From Filimonas sp. (GTDB taxonomy: Bacteria; Bacteroidota; Bacteroidia; Chitinophagales; Chitinophagaceae), in the NCBI GenBank assembly GCA_017306865.1, contig JAFKHH010000011.1, positions 62,001-126,000 of the forward strand: a stretch of 64,000 nucleotides of DNA, given 5' to 3'. How positions within the stretch are numbered: the first letter of the stretch is position 1; each line of letters opens with the position of its first letter. A model generated the notes under the pieces. It saw only the letters and a list, made by a program, of their open reading frames with translations, did not search any database and was not told the DNA's origin. Both the position numbers and the translations under genes were made by a program. Positions 9,287-18,633 of the stretch are shown here, piece by piece.

Positions 9287-9628
9287 TGGTGAGTGGTCAA
9301 TGGTGAGTAGTGAGTAGAGGAGGCTTTGCGTTCTCTGCGTTTCCTCTGTGTTCTTTGCGATATAAATAACGCAGAGATCGCGAAGTGTGCGCAGAGGGCA
9401 CAAAGAAGAGAAATGATTTTTTTGCAACTAGTTTGAATACAACAAGCAACACCATCAAGCCCCTCCTGTTCCCAGGAGGGCGCTGTGGTGGTTAATGGGT
9501 ATTTTTAGTTATGGAGTCAACTGTAGTTTTACTATTGTGCCACAGTTGCGTCGCACACTTCAACAGTTGTGCTTTATGGAGCAAATAGAAATTACTATAG
9601 TCAGGATGAATATAAACACAGACAACCA
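9287..9628. other. Intergenic gap with inverted repeat and hairpin, no gene seen
   Basis: About 340 bases between susD and the first GH28 gene. An imperfect inverted repeat built from CTCTGCG / CGCAGAG and CTTTG / CAAAG blocks spans roughly 9321-9412. A 7-bp hairpin (CCCTCCT / AGGAGGG, 9461-9480) follows. No AATCGATT operator is visible, so the GH28 gene may be transcribed by read-through or from an unrecognised promoter. Confidence 0.5.
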
Positions 9629-11272
9629 ATGAATAGGAAGAAGCCATTTTTATTCTTATGCGCAAGTGCATTCATGTTTATACAAAATGCCACTGCACAA
9701 TATAGTTGGGATCGCCTGCCCACTGCGGAAGTACCTGTCTTTAAAAAAGATACTGTACGCATTACCAGCTATGGCGCAAAGGCCGACGGCATTACCCTAA
9801 ATACCAAAGCGATCAACGATGCTATTACCGCATGCAGTAGCAAAGGTGGTGGTGTAGTGCTGATCCCCGCGGGGCTATGGCTTACCGGCCCTGTTGTAAT
9901 GAAGAGTAAAGTCAATCTTCATTTACAGGCATCCGCCATCCTGCAGTTTACGAGCGACTTCAATGCGTACCCGCTAGTAGAAGGTAACTGGGAAGGCAAG
10001 AACCAGGCGCGTAACCAATCACCCATATCGGGCGACAACCTGGAATCAATTGCCATCACTGGCAAAGGCATAATAGATGGTAATGGCGATGTATGGTGTA
10101 TGGTTGGCAAAGACAGGCTGACAGATAATCAATGGAAGAAAAAAGTAGCTTCCGGTGGGTTAGTAAGTGCAGATGGTAAACTGTGGTATCCTTCAGAGAA
10201 AACCAAAAAAGCACATGAAGAAAAATTAAGCGGCGTTATAGAAAATGGAAAGACCCTGAAAGACTTTGAGGCGATCAAAGATTACCTACGCCCAAACTTA
10301 TTAGTACTTTCTAATTGTAAAAAAGTGTTACTGGACGGCGTTATTTTTCAAAACTCACCTGCTTGGTGCCTGCATCCGTTGTTATGTGAAGACCTGACCA
10401 TCAGGAATGTTACCGTTAAAAATCCGGAGTATGCACAAAACGGTGACGGGGTAGATATAGAAAGTTGCAGAAATGTATTAATAGAAGGCAGCACATTTGA
10501 CGTAGGCGACGACGGCATCTGTATCAAAAGCGGCAGGGACGAAGAAGGTAGAAAAAGAGGTAAGCCAACAGAAAATGTAGTGATCAGGAACAACATTGTC
10601 TACAAAGCGCACGGCGGTTTTGTGATCGGTAGTGAAATGAGCGGCGGCGCTAAAAACATTTTTGTTTACGATTGTGCTTTTATGGGTACAGACAAAGGAT
10701 TGCGTTTTAAAACTGCACGTGGACGCGGTGGCATAGTAGAAAATATTTATTGCAGGAACATACAAATGGAAAACATTGTACAGGAAGCGATCTATTTCGA
10801 TATGTACTACTTCACCAAACCACCAAAACCGGGAGAAAAAGCAGAAGCGCCGCCTGTGTCTGAAGCCACGCCACAGTTCAGAAATTTTTACATAGATAAC
10901 ATTGTATGCCTGGGTGCAGACAAGGCCGTCTTTATACGCGGCCTGCCGGAGATGAAAGTAAAAAACATTCATCTCTCCAACTTAACCTTGCAGGCAGATA
11001 AACCAATCGAGATCATAGAAGCGGAAAATATTTCGTTGCAACAGGTGAAAGTTATTGCAGTAAAAACAACACCAGTGGTGTATGTAGAGAATAGCCGTAA
11101 GATTTATATAGATGAATTAGATTACGGTGCAAAAGCGGACGTATTGGTTACCGCAAGCGGAAGCAATACAGGTGAAGTGCAGATCTCTAATACAGATAGT
11201 AAAAAAGCAGCTACGGCTACCTCATTGGTAAACGGCGCGGTTAATACAGCAGTGGAAATAAAAAACAGATAA
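9629..11272 (+). CDS. GH28 polygalacturonase-like glycoside hydrolase
   Basis: A 547-aa secreted right-handed beta-helix enzyme that hydrolyses alpha-galacturonosyl linkages of pectin or rhamnogalacturonan. The signal peptide covers residues 1-24 (ending ATAQ). The N-terminal pectate-lyase-like segment TSYGAKADG (46-54) is followed by the GH28 catalytic signature: NGDG (271-274), GDD (293-295, the Asp pair), AHGG (327-330) and RFK (359-361). These correspond to the family NTD, DD, GHG and RIK motifs. Substitutions at the first and last positions (N-G-D for NTD, RFK for RIK) suggest an exo-type or rhamnogalacturonan-directed member. An upstream ATG at 9569 would place 20 non-signal residues first, so 9629 is chosen. 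Confidence 0.88.
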   Translation: MNRKKPFLFLCASAFMFIQNATAQYSWDRLPTAEVPVFKKDTVRITSYGAKADGITLNTKAINDAITACSSKGGGVVLIPAGLWLTGPVVMKSKVNLHLQASAILQFTSDFNAYPLVEGNWEGKNQARNQSPISGDNLESIAITGKGIIDGNGDVWCMVGKDRLTDNQWKKKVASGGLVSADGKLWYPSEKTKKAHEEKLSGVIENGKTLKDFEAIKDYLRPNLLVLSNCKKVLLDGVIFQNSPAWCLHPLLCEDLTIRNVTVKNPEYAQNGDGVDIESCRNVLIEGSTFDVGDDGICIKSGRDEEGRKRGKPTENVVIRNNIVYKAHGGFVIGSEMSGGAKNIFVYDCAFMGTDKGLRFKTARGRGGIVENIYCRNIQMENIVQEAIYFDMYYFTKPPKPGEKAEAPPVSEATPQFRNFYIDNIVCLGADKAVFIRGLPEMKVKNIHLSNLTLQADKPIEIIEAENISLQQVKVIAVKTTPVVYVENSRKIYIDELDYGAKADVLVTASGSNTGEVQISNTDSKKAATATSLVNGAVNTAVEIKNR

Positions 11273-11377
11273 CTTGGATTTGAGATTTGATATTGAATAT
11301 TTGAGATTGCATTTGAAAAAGGATTTCTCATGTCAAATTTATTCTGTGCTTCTGTGGCATATCTTTCTTTTACTAAA

Positions 11378-12376
11378 ATGAATAAACTTTCATCAATGCG
11401 ATTGAAATCATTTTTTCTTTTGTCATTTTTATTCCTTGCAGCCTTTTCTTTTGCGCAGACAAAACCATCTCTAAAAGAAATAGTCGTAGCACAGGATGGT
11501 TCCGGTAATTATACAACCATACAGGATGCGATTGATAACGTACGCGCCTACGTGCCGGAGCATGTTACGATCCGCATAAAGAATGGCACCTACCATGAAA
11601 AAGTTGTCGTACCCGCCTGGGTCACCAATGTATCTTTCATTGGCGAAAGCAAAGAAAAAACGATCATCACCAATGCGGATTACTCCGGCAAATTCATGGA
11701 CGCTGATACCGTAAACAACAAAAAGAAATTTTCTACATTCAATTCGTACACTATGTATGTACATGGCAACGACATTAGTCTAGAAAACCTGACAATACAA
11801 AATACAGCAGGCAGGGTAGGACAGGCCGTTGCATTGCATATAGATGGCGACAGGTTCCAGGTAAAGAATTGTAACCTGCTGGGCAACCAGGATACCTTGC
11901 TGACAGCTAACGATACCGCACGGCAATATTTTACAGACTGCTATATTGAAGGCACTACAGATTTCATATTTGGAAACGCGACAGCTATCTTCAGGAACTG
12001 TACGATCAAGAGCCTGACCAATTCTTACGTAACCGCAGCATCTACCACCGATCGTCAGCAGTTTGGCTATGTATTCTTCAACTGCAAACTCATAGCAGCC
12101 GATGAATGCAAACTGGAATATCTCGGCAGGCCGTGGCGCGCTTACGCAAAAGTGGTATTTATTAATTGTGAACTTGGCGCGCACATTCGCCCGGAGGGCT
12201 GGCACAACTGGGGCAACAAAGACAATGAAGCCACAGCGTACTACGCCGAGTATAAGAATACAGGTGCCGGTGCTGCAACAGATAAGCGTGTGACATGGAG
12301 CCACCAACTGACTGCCAAAGAAGCAAAGTTATATACACAGGATAAAATATTTAACGGCTGGAAACCTTCTTTTTAA
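11378..12376 (+). CDS. CE8 pectin methylesterase
   Basis: A 332-aa secreted enzyme that removes methyl esters from homogalacturonan, exposing it to polygalacturonases. It has a signal peptide (about residues 1-26, ending SFAQ). All active-site motifs of carbohydrate esterase family 8 are present: GNYTTIQDAID near 43-53, GQAVAL (148-153, Gln149), GNQDTL (169-174, Gln171 and Asp172), DFIFGN (195-200, Asp195) and YLGRPW (248-253, Arg251/Trp253). An in-frame ATG at 11396 would also give a good signal peptide; the upstream 11330 start is less likely. It is followed within 16 bases by the second GH28 gene, so the two are probably cotranscribed. Confidence 0.92.
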   Translation: MNKLSSMRLKSFFLLSFLFLAAFSFAQTKPSLKEIVVAQDGSGNYTTIQDAIDNVRAYVPEHVTIRIKNGTYHEKVVVPAWVTNVSFIGESKEKTIITNADYSGKFMDADTVNNKKKFSTFNSYTMYVHGNDISLENLTIQNTAGRVGQAVALHIDGDRFQVKNCNLLGNQDTLLTANDTARQYFTDCYIEGTTDFIFGNATAIFRNCTIKSLTNSYVTAASTTDRQQFGYVFFNCKLIAADECKLEYLGRPWRAYAKVVFINCELGAHIRPEGWHNWGNKDNEATAYYAEYKNTGAGAATDKRVTWSHQLTAKEAKLYTQDKIFNGWKPSF

Positions 12377-12392
12377 CATGCTACTAGATCGT

Positions 12393-13640
12393 ATGAAGAA
12401 ACATATCCGCTTGTTCACCGGCTTAGTGTTACTAGCATGTACGGCGCATGCACAGCATACGGCTGTACCCAATATTCCTGCCAACCAGTTTAGTATAATT
12501 ACTTATGGCGCCGTAGCTGATGGCAAAACAAATAATACTGCCGCTATACAAGCTGCACTGGATAAAGTAAAAGAGAACGGCGGTACTGTATTGATACCCA
12601 AAGGCGTTTTCCTGTGCGGCCCATTGGTTATGTATAGCAAAACACAATTGCTGCTGGAAAAAGATGCAGTCTTATTGCTGCAAAATGATATAGAACATTA
12701 CCCGGTCAACAATGGAAAGTATCAAAACTTTATACAAATATCCGGCGCATCAGATGTAAAGATCAGCGGGCAGGGAACAATAGATGGGCAAGGGCAGATA
12801 TGGTGGGACAAATTCACTGCAAAGCAATTGACTATACGAAGGCCGCAAATGCTCTTCATAGACAAAGCAGAACGTATAGAAATAGCAGACGTAACCTTTC
12901 TTAATCCACCAAACACACACCTGTCGCTAAAGAATGCAAGGGAAGTGTATATACACAACATTACCATACAGGCGCCAGCTAACTCAAGGAACACGGACGG
13001 GATTAATATTGCTGCAAAAAATTGTACCATAGAAAACTGTACCATTAATACAGGCGACGATAATATCGCGCTCAACTTTGGAAATAAAACAGCCAATGCG
13101 TTTGAATGCGAGAACATCCTCATCCGCAAATGCACTTTTGGCTATGGGCACGGCATGTCCATTGGCAGTTTTACCGCTGGAGGGCTGCATCATGTATTAG
13201 TAGACAACTGTACATTTGACGGTACTACCTCCGCCATCCGTATTAAATCTGCAAGAGGCCGTGGCGGCATAGTTGAAAACGTAACATATAGCAACCTCTC
13301 TATCAAAAATTGCAAATGGCCCGTTTTTATTTCAGCATACTATCCTAAAGAACCGGATAGTCCTGAAATAGATTCCGTTGTTGCAGTAAATGATCAAACG
13401 CCGGTTTATCGTAATATCAACCTGGAACATATAACTATTACAGGCGCAACAGAAGCTGTGAAGATCTGGGGCGTTCCTGAAAAGCCAATAACGGGTATAG
13501 CATTCGATGATGTAAAGATCAATGCTGCCAAAGGAGCAACGATTTACAATGCAACACAAGTGAAATTTATACATTCCACAATTGTTGCTACTAAAGGTGA
13601 AGTGCTGAAGAAATATAACGCAGAAGTAACGGGATTGTGA
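12393..13640 (+). CDS. GH28 polygalacturonase-like glycoside hydrolase (second copy)
   Basis: A 415-aa secreted GH28 beta-helix enzyme with signal peptide 1-20 (ending AHAQ). Catalytic motifs match the family closely: NTDG (200-203), GDD (221-223), GHG (252-254) and RIK (283-285). It is shorter than its neighbour at 9629 (547 aa) and lacks that enzyme's roughly 70-residue insertion around residues 155-225, so the two probably differ in substrate or mode of attack. An ATG at 12378 adds only five residues ahead of the signal. It directly follows the methylesterase gene, which fits sequential demethylation and cleavage of homogalacturonan. Confidence 0.9.
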   Translation: MKKHIRLFTGLVLLACTAHAQHTAVPNIPANQFSIITYGAVADGKTNNTAAIQAALDKVKENGGTVLIPKGVFLCGPLVMYSKTQLLLEKDAVLLLQNDIEHYPVNNGKYQNFIQISGASDVKISGQGTIDGQGQIWWDKFTAKQLTIRRPQMLFIDKAERIEIADVTFLNPPNTHLSLKNAREVYIHNITIQAPANSRNTDGINIAAKNCTIENCTINTGDDNIALNFGNKTANAFECENILIRKCTFGYGHGMSIGSFTAGGLHHVLVDNCTFDGTTSAIRIKSARGRGGIVENVTYSNLSIKNCKWPVFISAYYPKEPDSPEIDSVVAVNDQTPVYRNINLEHITITGATEAVKIWGVPEKPITGIAFDDVKINAAKGATIYNATQVKFIHSTIVATKGEVLKKYNAEVTGL

Positions 13641-13690
13641 ATGGATGCTGTGAATGGTGAATAGTCAATCAATGTCGTTAAAATAAGAAA

Positions 13691-13780
13691 TAAACCACAA
13701 GGAACACCAGGATACTACACAAAGAGCACAAGGTAAGCTCTTGTGCTCCTTGTGTAAACCTTTGTGAACTTTGTGGTTAA
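13691..13780. repeat. Dispersed palindromic repeat (TTAACCACAAGG type)
   Basis: Begins TAAACCACAAGG and ends TTTGTGGTTAA, with GAGCACAAGG / CTTGTGCTC arms inside. It is a family member of 1158-1247 and 20722-20849, located after the GH28 gene. Confidence 0.65.
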
Positions 13781-13862
13781 TTCAACGATACTGAATAGTC
13801 AGTGGTGAAAGCTTTTCTGATATTGCGTAATGTCAAGCTGGATGATATTCGAAGAGACAGCC

Positions 13863-13924
13863 AGATATTCCATATCTATATACGCATGAGTATATTAATC
13901 TTTTGAGTGAGATATGGAATATCT
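13863..13924. repeat. 15-bp perfect inverted repeat upstream of the CE12 pair
   Basis: AGATATTCCATATCT (13863-13877) is exactly complementary to AGATATGGAATATCT (13910-13924), separated by 32 bases. Direct repeats of CTG[GA]ATGATATTCGA flank the pair (about 13836-13851 and 13959-13974). The whole block sits in the 377-base gap before the CE12 genes. It could be a hairpin, a regulator site or a mobile-element scar; the sequence alone does not decide. Confidence 0.5.
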
Positions 13925-14017
13925 TTTAACCACTTTTCAGTCATTGTATAATATAAAACTGAATGATATTCGATAAACAGGTTTGTGCGCCTTTGCGTGA
14001 AACGAAATAAAAGAGTT

Positions 14018-14788
14018 ATGATGAAATATACATGGATTGCAATTGCATTATTCGCGTTAGCTTTTATGCCTGCGCAACAAAAAAAGAAGATCTTCCTGGT
14101 AGGGGATTCTACTATGGCGAATAAAAGCATTACCGCCTACCCCGAAACAGGTTGGGGAATGATCTTCTCCAAATTTTTTGATACAACTAAAGCCGTCGTT
14201 TTTAATGAAGCGCAGAATGGCAGAAGCACCCGCTCCTTTATAGAAGAAAACCGCTGGGCGCCTATAGTAAGCCAATTGCAGGAAGGCGATATTGTATTAA
14301 TACAGTTTGGGCATAACGATGAAGTGCCTACCAAAAAGACCGCGACTACGCCGGACGAATTTCAAAAATACCTGGCGCAGTATGTAGATGAAACACGTTC
14401 GAAAAAAGCAATACCTGTGCTGATCACACCTGCAGCACGACGCAAGTTTGATAAAGAAGGGAAAGTAGTAGACACGCATACCGAATATGCTGCACTGGTA
14501 AGAAAAGTAGCTGCACAGAAAAATGTACCGCTGGTAGAGCTGGATCGCAAGAGCCAGGAACTGCTACAGCAGATGGGGCCTGCAAATTCTGCATTATTGT
14601 ATAATCATCTAACGCCAGGGGAGCATCCGAATTATCCGGAAGGGAAAATGGATGATACGCACTTCAGCGAATTAGGTGCGCGCAAAATGGCAGAGATCAT
14701 GTATGGTGAAATAAAAACACTGAACCCGGGTAACATCAATGACTACTTCTTTAAACCGGTTATAAAAACTAAAACGGAAACAAAGTAA
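14018..14788 (+). CDS. SGNH-hydrolase, CE12 rhamnogalacturonan acetylesterase-like
   Basis: A 256-aa secreted esterase of the GDSL/SGNH type. The four conserved blocks are visible: VGDST (28-32, nucleophile Ser31), NGRSTRSF (67-74, oxyanion Gly), QFGHND (96-101, oxyanion Asn) and the C-terminal DDTHFSE holding the Asp-x-x-His pair. CE12 enzymes deacetylate rhamnogalacturonan I or pectin. The N-terminus has a hydrophobic signal. The longer GTG-initiated form from 13985 is disfavoured because it puts charged residues before the signal. The stop codon overlaps the start of the next gene (TAATG), so the two acetylesterases are translationally coupled. Confidence 0.88.
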   Translation: MMKYTWIAIALFALAFMPAQQKKKIFLVGDSTMANKSITAYPETGWGMIFSKFFDTTKAVVFNEAQNGRSTRSFIEENRWAPIVSQLQEGDIVLIQFGHNDEVPTKKTATTPDEFQKYLAQYVDETRSKKAIPVLITPAARRKFDKEGKVVDTHTEYAALVRKVAAQKNVPLVELDRKSQELLQQMGPANSALLYNHLTPGEHPNYPEGKMDDTHFSELGARKMAEIMYGEIKTLNPGNINDYFFKPVIKTKTETK

Positions 14789-15561
14789 TGCTAAAGAATA
14801 AGATCTTAATAGCGCTCGTCGCAATAGCTTGTTGCTCTTTTATGTTGAAAGACCAGGATAGGCTCACGGTGTTCCTGATCGGTGACTCAACCGTATGTAC
14901 GCAACCTGTATCGCAAGCACCGGTTACGGGCTGGGGCACACCATTCACTGCCTTCTTTGATAGCAATATAGTGCGTATAGAAAACCACGCACGCGGTGGA
15001 AGAAGCACAAGAACATTTTTAAGCGAAGGACGGTGGCAACCTGTAGTGGAGCATTTAAAACCCGGTGATTATGTGTTTATACAATTCGGGCATAACGATG
15101 AAGCGAAAGAAGAAATATATAAAGACAGGTACACGTCACCCGAAGATTACAGGAAAAACCTGGTCCGCTTTATAGAAGAAACAAAAGCGAAACAAGCATA
15201 CCCGGTTTTAGTAACGCCGGTATCGCGCCGCAGGTTTAGCAAAGAAGGCAAAGCATTGGAAACGCATATAGAATATTCGAAAGTAATGACAGAAGTAGCG
15301 GCAGCATACAAAGTGCCATTGCTGGACCTGGATACAAGAAGCCGCGCGTTATACGATACGCTTGGCCCGGAATATTCCAAAGTGTTGTTCAATGTATCTG
15401 AGGCAGGCGCTAACCCGCAGTTTCCCAATGGTGCAAATGATAACACGCATTTTAGTGAATACGGTGCAAGACGTATGGCAGAGTTAGTGTTGGATGAAAT
15501 GAAGAAAGTAAATCTGCCTTTGATACAAAAAGTACGCGTTGTAAAGATTGCAAATAAATAA
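14788..15561 (+). CDS. SGNH-hydrolase, CE12 rhamnogalacturonan acetylesterase-like (second copy)
   Basis: A 257-aa paralogue of the preceding protein with the same motifs: IGDST (31-35, Ser34), GGRSTRTF, QFGHNDE and DNTHFSE. The N-terminus is hydrophobic with adjacent Cys residues (VAIACC), so it might be lipidated rather than freely secreted, but the lipobox is weak. Overlapping its neighbour by one base implies joint translation. Two tandem CE12 genes suggest that they act on different acetyl positions of rhamnogalacturonan (O-2 or O-3 of GalA); this division is inferred, not shown. Confidence 0.87.
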   Translation: MLKNKILIALVAIACCSFMLKDQDRLTVFLIGDSTVCTQPVSQAPVTGWGTPFTAFFDSNIVRIENHARGGRSTRTFLSEGRWQPVVEHLKPGDYVFIQFGHNDEAKEEIYKDRYTSPEDYRKNLVRFIEETKAKQAYPVLVTPVSRRRFSKEGKALETHIEYSKVMTEVAAAYKVPLLDLDTRSRALYDTLGPEYSKVLFNVSEAGANPQFPNGANDNTHFSEYGARRMAELVLDEMKKVNLPLIQKVRVVKIANK

Positions 15562-15573
15562 AAATAGAAAGCA

Positions 15574-15636
15574 AATCCTGACAGGTCTGGCAAGTGGTTA
15601 TTTCAATTCGGAATTTCTCAAAGACCTGTCAGGATT
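15574..15636. repeat. Inverted repeat AATCCTGACAGGTCT / AGACCTGTCAGGATT
   Basis: A perfect 15-base inverted pair with a 33-base spacer between the second CE12 gene and GH43. The same arms occur as a tight hairpin at 55611-55643. It belongs to a dispersed palindrome family. Confidence 0.7.
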
Positions 15637-15650
15637 AGTAACAAGTAAGC

Positions 15651-17258
15651 ATGAAGAAAATATTTATAACACTTTTATCCCTGGTAACAATAACAGTGCA
15701 GGCGCAGGTATCTAAGACATGGGTACCTGATCTTGGCAACGGCATGTATAAAAACCCCGTGCTGAATGCAGACTATTCCGATCCTGATGCCATACGCGTT
15801 GGCGATGATTATTATATGGTCGCTTCCAGTTTTGATGCCGTGCCGGGCTTACCCATTCTGCATTCAAAGGACCTGGTGAACTGGACATTGATCGGGCATG
15901 CGCTAAAGCGTCAGCCGCCTTTCGATCATTTTTCTGCTACACAACATGGCAACGGTGTATGGGCGCCTGCTATACGCTACTACAACAATGAGTTTTATAT
16001 CTACTATCCTGATCCTGACTTTGGTATTTATGTAACAAAGGCAAAAACAATTACAGGCCCTTGGACTGACCCGGTGTTGATAGAAGGCGGCAAAGGGTTA
16101 ATCGATCCTTGCCCGTTGTGGGATGATAATGGTAAAGTTTACCTGGTACATGGTTACGCTGGCAGCCGTGCCGGCATTAAAAGTGTGATCACAGTAAAGC
16201 AACTAAATACAGAAGGAACAAAAGTGATAGATGAAGGCAAGATTGTTTTTGACGGCCATGAGCAAGACCCTACACTCGAAGGGCCTAAGTTCTATAAACG
16301 TAACGGCTACTATTACATCTTTGCCCCTGCGGGTGGTGTATCTACCGGATGGCAGTTGGTGCTGCGTTCAAAAAATATTTATGGACCTTATGAGCGCAAA
16401 GTGGTAATGGACCAGGGTAAATCACCGATCAACGGCCCGCACCAGGGTGCATGGGTAGATACCAAAACAGGAGAACACTGGTTTCTGCATTTCCAGGATA
16501 AAGGAGCGTATGGACGTGTGGTGCATCTGCAACCTATGAAGTGGGTGAATGACTGGCCTGTAATTGGTATAGACAATGATGGCGATGGAAAAGGTGAACC
16601 GGTACTGACGTATAAAAAACCGAACGTGGGCAAAACATATTCAATCGCTACACCTGCGGAGTCCGATGAATTTAACAGTAACGAATTGGGCTTACAATGG
16701 CAGTGGCAGGCAAACCCGAAAGCTACCTGGTCGTTTATGAATCCTGCCAATGGATCATTGCGTTTGTACTCCGATAAAATACCGGATAGTGCAAAGAACT
16801 ATTGGGACGTACCGAATATACTGTTGCAGAAATTACCCGCCGAGATTTTTACGGTGACAACAAAACTGGCGTTTAAACCAAATCCAAGACTGGAAGATGA
16901 AAAAGCTGGATTGGTAATGATGGGATTGAGCTATGCGTACATTTCAGTCAAGAGTAAGAAAGAGGGTTTGTACATCGTATATACAACCTGTAAGAATGCA
17001 GATAAAGGAAAAGCAGAGACGGAAAAAGTATTGGGCAAGCTGGATGGAAATACCGTTTATTTCCGCATAAAAGTGAGCGCCGGTGCAAAATGTAATTTTA
17101 GTTATGGCAGTAACGGGAACACATTTACAGAAGTGCCTGATACCTTCCAGGCGGAAGTGGGTAAATGGATAGGCGCGAAATTCGGCCTGTTCTGTACACG
17201 TACTACGCAGACGAATGATTCTGGTTATGCAGATGTAGACTGGCTGCGCGTAGAGTAG
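15651..17258 (+). CDS. GH43-family glycoside hydrolase with C-terminal beta-sandwich
   Basis: A 535-aa secreted enzyme (signal 1-19). The five-bladed beta-propeller of GH43 is marked by YSDPDAIRVGDDYYM (42-56, catalytic base Asp44), GVWAPAIRYY (102-111), LIDPCPLWDD (150-159, pKa-tuning Asp152) and DPTLEGPKFY (206-215, general acid Glu210). From about residue 325 a concanavalin-like C-terminal domain follows (SDEFNSNELGLQWQW to DVDWLRVE). This layout fits alpha-L-arabinofuranosidase or beta-xylosidase/galactosidase members that trim pectin side chains; the substrate cannot be fixed from sequence. It is the last gene of the plus-strand pectin cluster and converges on an esterase gene. Confidence 0.87.
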   Translation: MKKIFITLLSLVTITVQAQVSKTWVPDLGNGMYKNPVLNADYSDPDAIRVGDDYYMVASSFDAVPGLPILHSKDLVNWTLIGHALKRQPPFDHFSATQHGNGVWAPAIRYYNNEFYIYYPDPDFGIYVTKAKTITGPWTDPVLIEGGKGLIDPCPLWDDNGKVYLVHGYAGSRAGIKSVITVKQLNTEGTKVIDEGKIVFDGHEQDPTLEGPKFYKRNGYYYIFAPAGGVSTGWQLVLRSKNIYGPYERKVVMDQGKSPINGPHQGAWVDTKTGEHWFLHFQDKGAYGRVVHLQPMKWVNDWPVIGIDNDGDGKGEPVLTYKKPNVGKTYSIATPAESDEFNSNELGLQWQWQANPKATWSFMNPANGSLRLYSDKIPDSAKNYWDVPNILLQKLPAEIFTVTTKLAFKPNPRLEDEKAGLVMMGLSYAYISVKSKKEGLYIVYTTCKNADKGKAETEKVLGKLDGNTVYFRIKVSAGAKCNFSYGSNGNTFTEVPDTFQAEVGKWIGAKFGLFCTRTTQTNDSGYADVDWLRVE

Positions 17259-17267
17259 GGGATTTGA

Positions 17268-17334
17268 AATTTGAGATTTAAAATTTGAAATGGGAAATAG
17301 AAAGTAGTTCATCTCAAATTTTAAATCTCAAATC
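17268..17334. terminator. Bidirectional hairpin between convergent genes
   Basis: An A+T-rich arm (GAGATTTAAAATTTGAAATG within 17268-17292) pairs with CATCTCAAATTTTAAATCTC (within 17310-17334) with few mismatches. It lies between the stops of GH43 (plus) and the esterase (minus) and could end both transcripts. Similar arms occur at 27083-27147. Confidence 0.55.
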
Positions 17335-17336
17335 TG

Positions 17337-18332
17337 CTAATTCTTATGTGGTAAGACCTCGTTTAAAAAATTTGCTTCATACTCCACTACTTGTTCTACC
17401 CAGGGGTGAAACAGCCAAAACGGGTGCATCTTCAGATCAAATGCATGCACCGCTGTTTTTACGTTCCATAACTTCATCATCGCGATTAGTTCATCCTGTC
17501 CAGCATGAAACCTTGGAAAGCCACTATTCAGGAAAAGCGTAGGCACCGCTGTTTTTTCACTTGCCCAGAAAATGCCCGATGCTTCTTTCCATGTAGCAGG
17601 CTTTTCTTCAAACGTACCACCAAACCATGCTACGTCCGCTGCATCAGTTTTACGTTGCAGGTTGAGAGAGTTAGGCGCTAAAAAATCCAACACACCATCT
17701 ATATCTACAATAGCATGCACTTTTGTGCTGATGCCTTTGTGGTCGCCCTGTGTTCCTTCAAACAATGGTACATCGCCTGTAAAGCCGATCAATGCAGCTA
17801 ATTGCCCACCCGCAGAGCAACCCGATATTGCAAGGCGGGTTGTATCAATATTGTATTTATCCGCATTGGCTTTGATGTAGCGGATAGCTGCTTTGATGTT
17901 GTGAACCGCTGCTGGATACTTCGCTTCCAACGACAACTGGTATTCTACAGGAATGGTTACAAACCCCTTTGCTGCCAGCATTTGCGCCATAGGTACTTGC
18001 ATAAAGCGTGTGCCGGAGCGCCAGCCGCCGCCATGTATCATAATGATAGCAGGGTACTTTCCTTTCTTTTGCGGGCGAAATAGTTCCAGGTGCAGATCAC
18101 GTTTGCCAAATGGAGTCTCCGGTAAAGTTGCATATACAATATTGCGCTCTGCTATTACACCTGCTGGCAGGCTATCGCGGGCAGGTACTGCCATAGGGAA
18201 ATCTTTCCTTACCTGGCGGTACACACGGTCTACATTATAAGTAGTATCAACGGGTATTTCTTTTTGTTGTGCATACGTACTGGTCTTTATGGCAAGCAGT
18301 ACAAACAAAGCAGCATAAACTTTGCGCGTCAT
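17337..18332 (-). CDS. Secreted alpha/beta-hydrolase carboxylesterase
   Basis: A 331-aa protein with a signal peptide (1-21, ending TYAQ). It has the hormone-sensitive-lipase-like / BD-FAE signature: oxyanion motif HGGGW (100-104), nucleophile elbow GCSAG (171-175, Ser173), a downstream acidic region and a C-terminal His in MHPFWLFHPW. Such enzymes remove acetyl, feruloyl or methyl groups from plant polysaccharides; here a pectin-linked ester is likely by context. It is transcribed towards GH43. A weak half-operator-like string (ACGCAATCG, 18394-18402) lies about 60 bases upstream of the start, too degenerate to rely on. Confidence 0.8.
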   Translation of the reverse strand: MTRKVYAALFVLLAIKTSTYAQQKEIPVDTTYNVDRVYRQVRKDFPMAVPARDSLPAGVIAERNIVYATLPETPFGKRDLHLELFRPQKKGKYPAIIMIHGGGWRSGTRFMQVPMAQMLAAKGFVTIPVEYQLSLEAKYPAAVHNIKAAIRYIKANADKYNIDTTRLAISGCSAGGQLAALIGFTGDVPLFEGTQGDHKGISTKVHAIVDIDGVLDFLAPNSLNLQRKTDAADVAWFGGTFEEKPATWKEASGIFWASEKTAVPTLFLNSGFPRFHAGQDELIAMMKLWNVKTAVHAFDLKMHPFWLFHPWVEQVVEYEANFLNEVLPHKN

Positions 18333-18633
18333 TTGCTAAATGGATTTGTATAAATAAAAATAAGCGGTTCTGTTTTTTTACAAGAGAATACTTACGCAAT
18401 CGTTATCAGTTCGCCACCAAGACGCCAAGGCACTAAGTCTCACCAAGAAATGCGCAGCGGCTCTCCCTATGTGCGCTATGCGTCCCTTTAGAGAAACCTG
18501 TATGATAGTAATACAATCATTGTTGTCCGACTAAACATGGCGAAAAAAGTTCGTAATTCTTTTTGGCAAAGGTTTGCAGCTAAAAAAAGCACGTTACTAA
18601 AATCGGGGGAGTTCCTTTTTGGGGTCTTTCCGG

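Noticed and set aside
18392-18405. Possible LacI operator ACGCAATCGTTATC upstream of the minus-strand esterase
   Set aside because: Only the left half fits the palindrome; the right half does not match, so it is not listed as a site.
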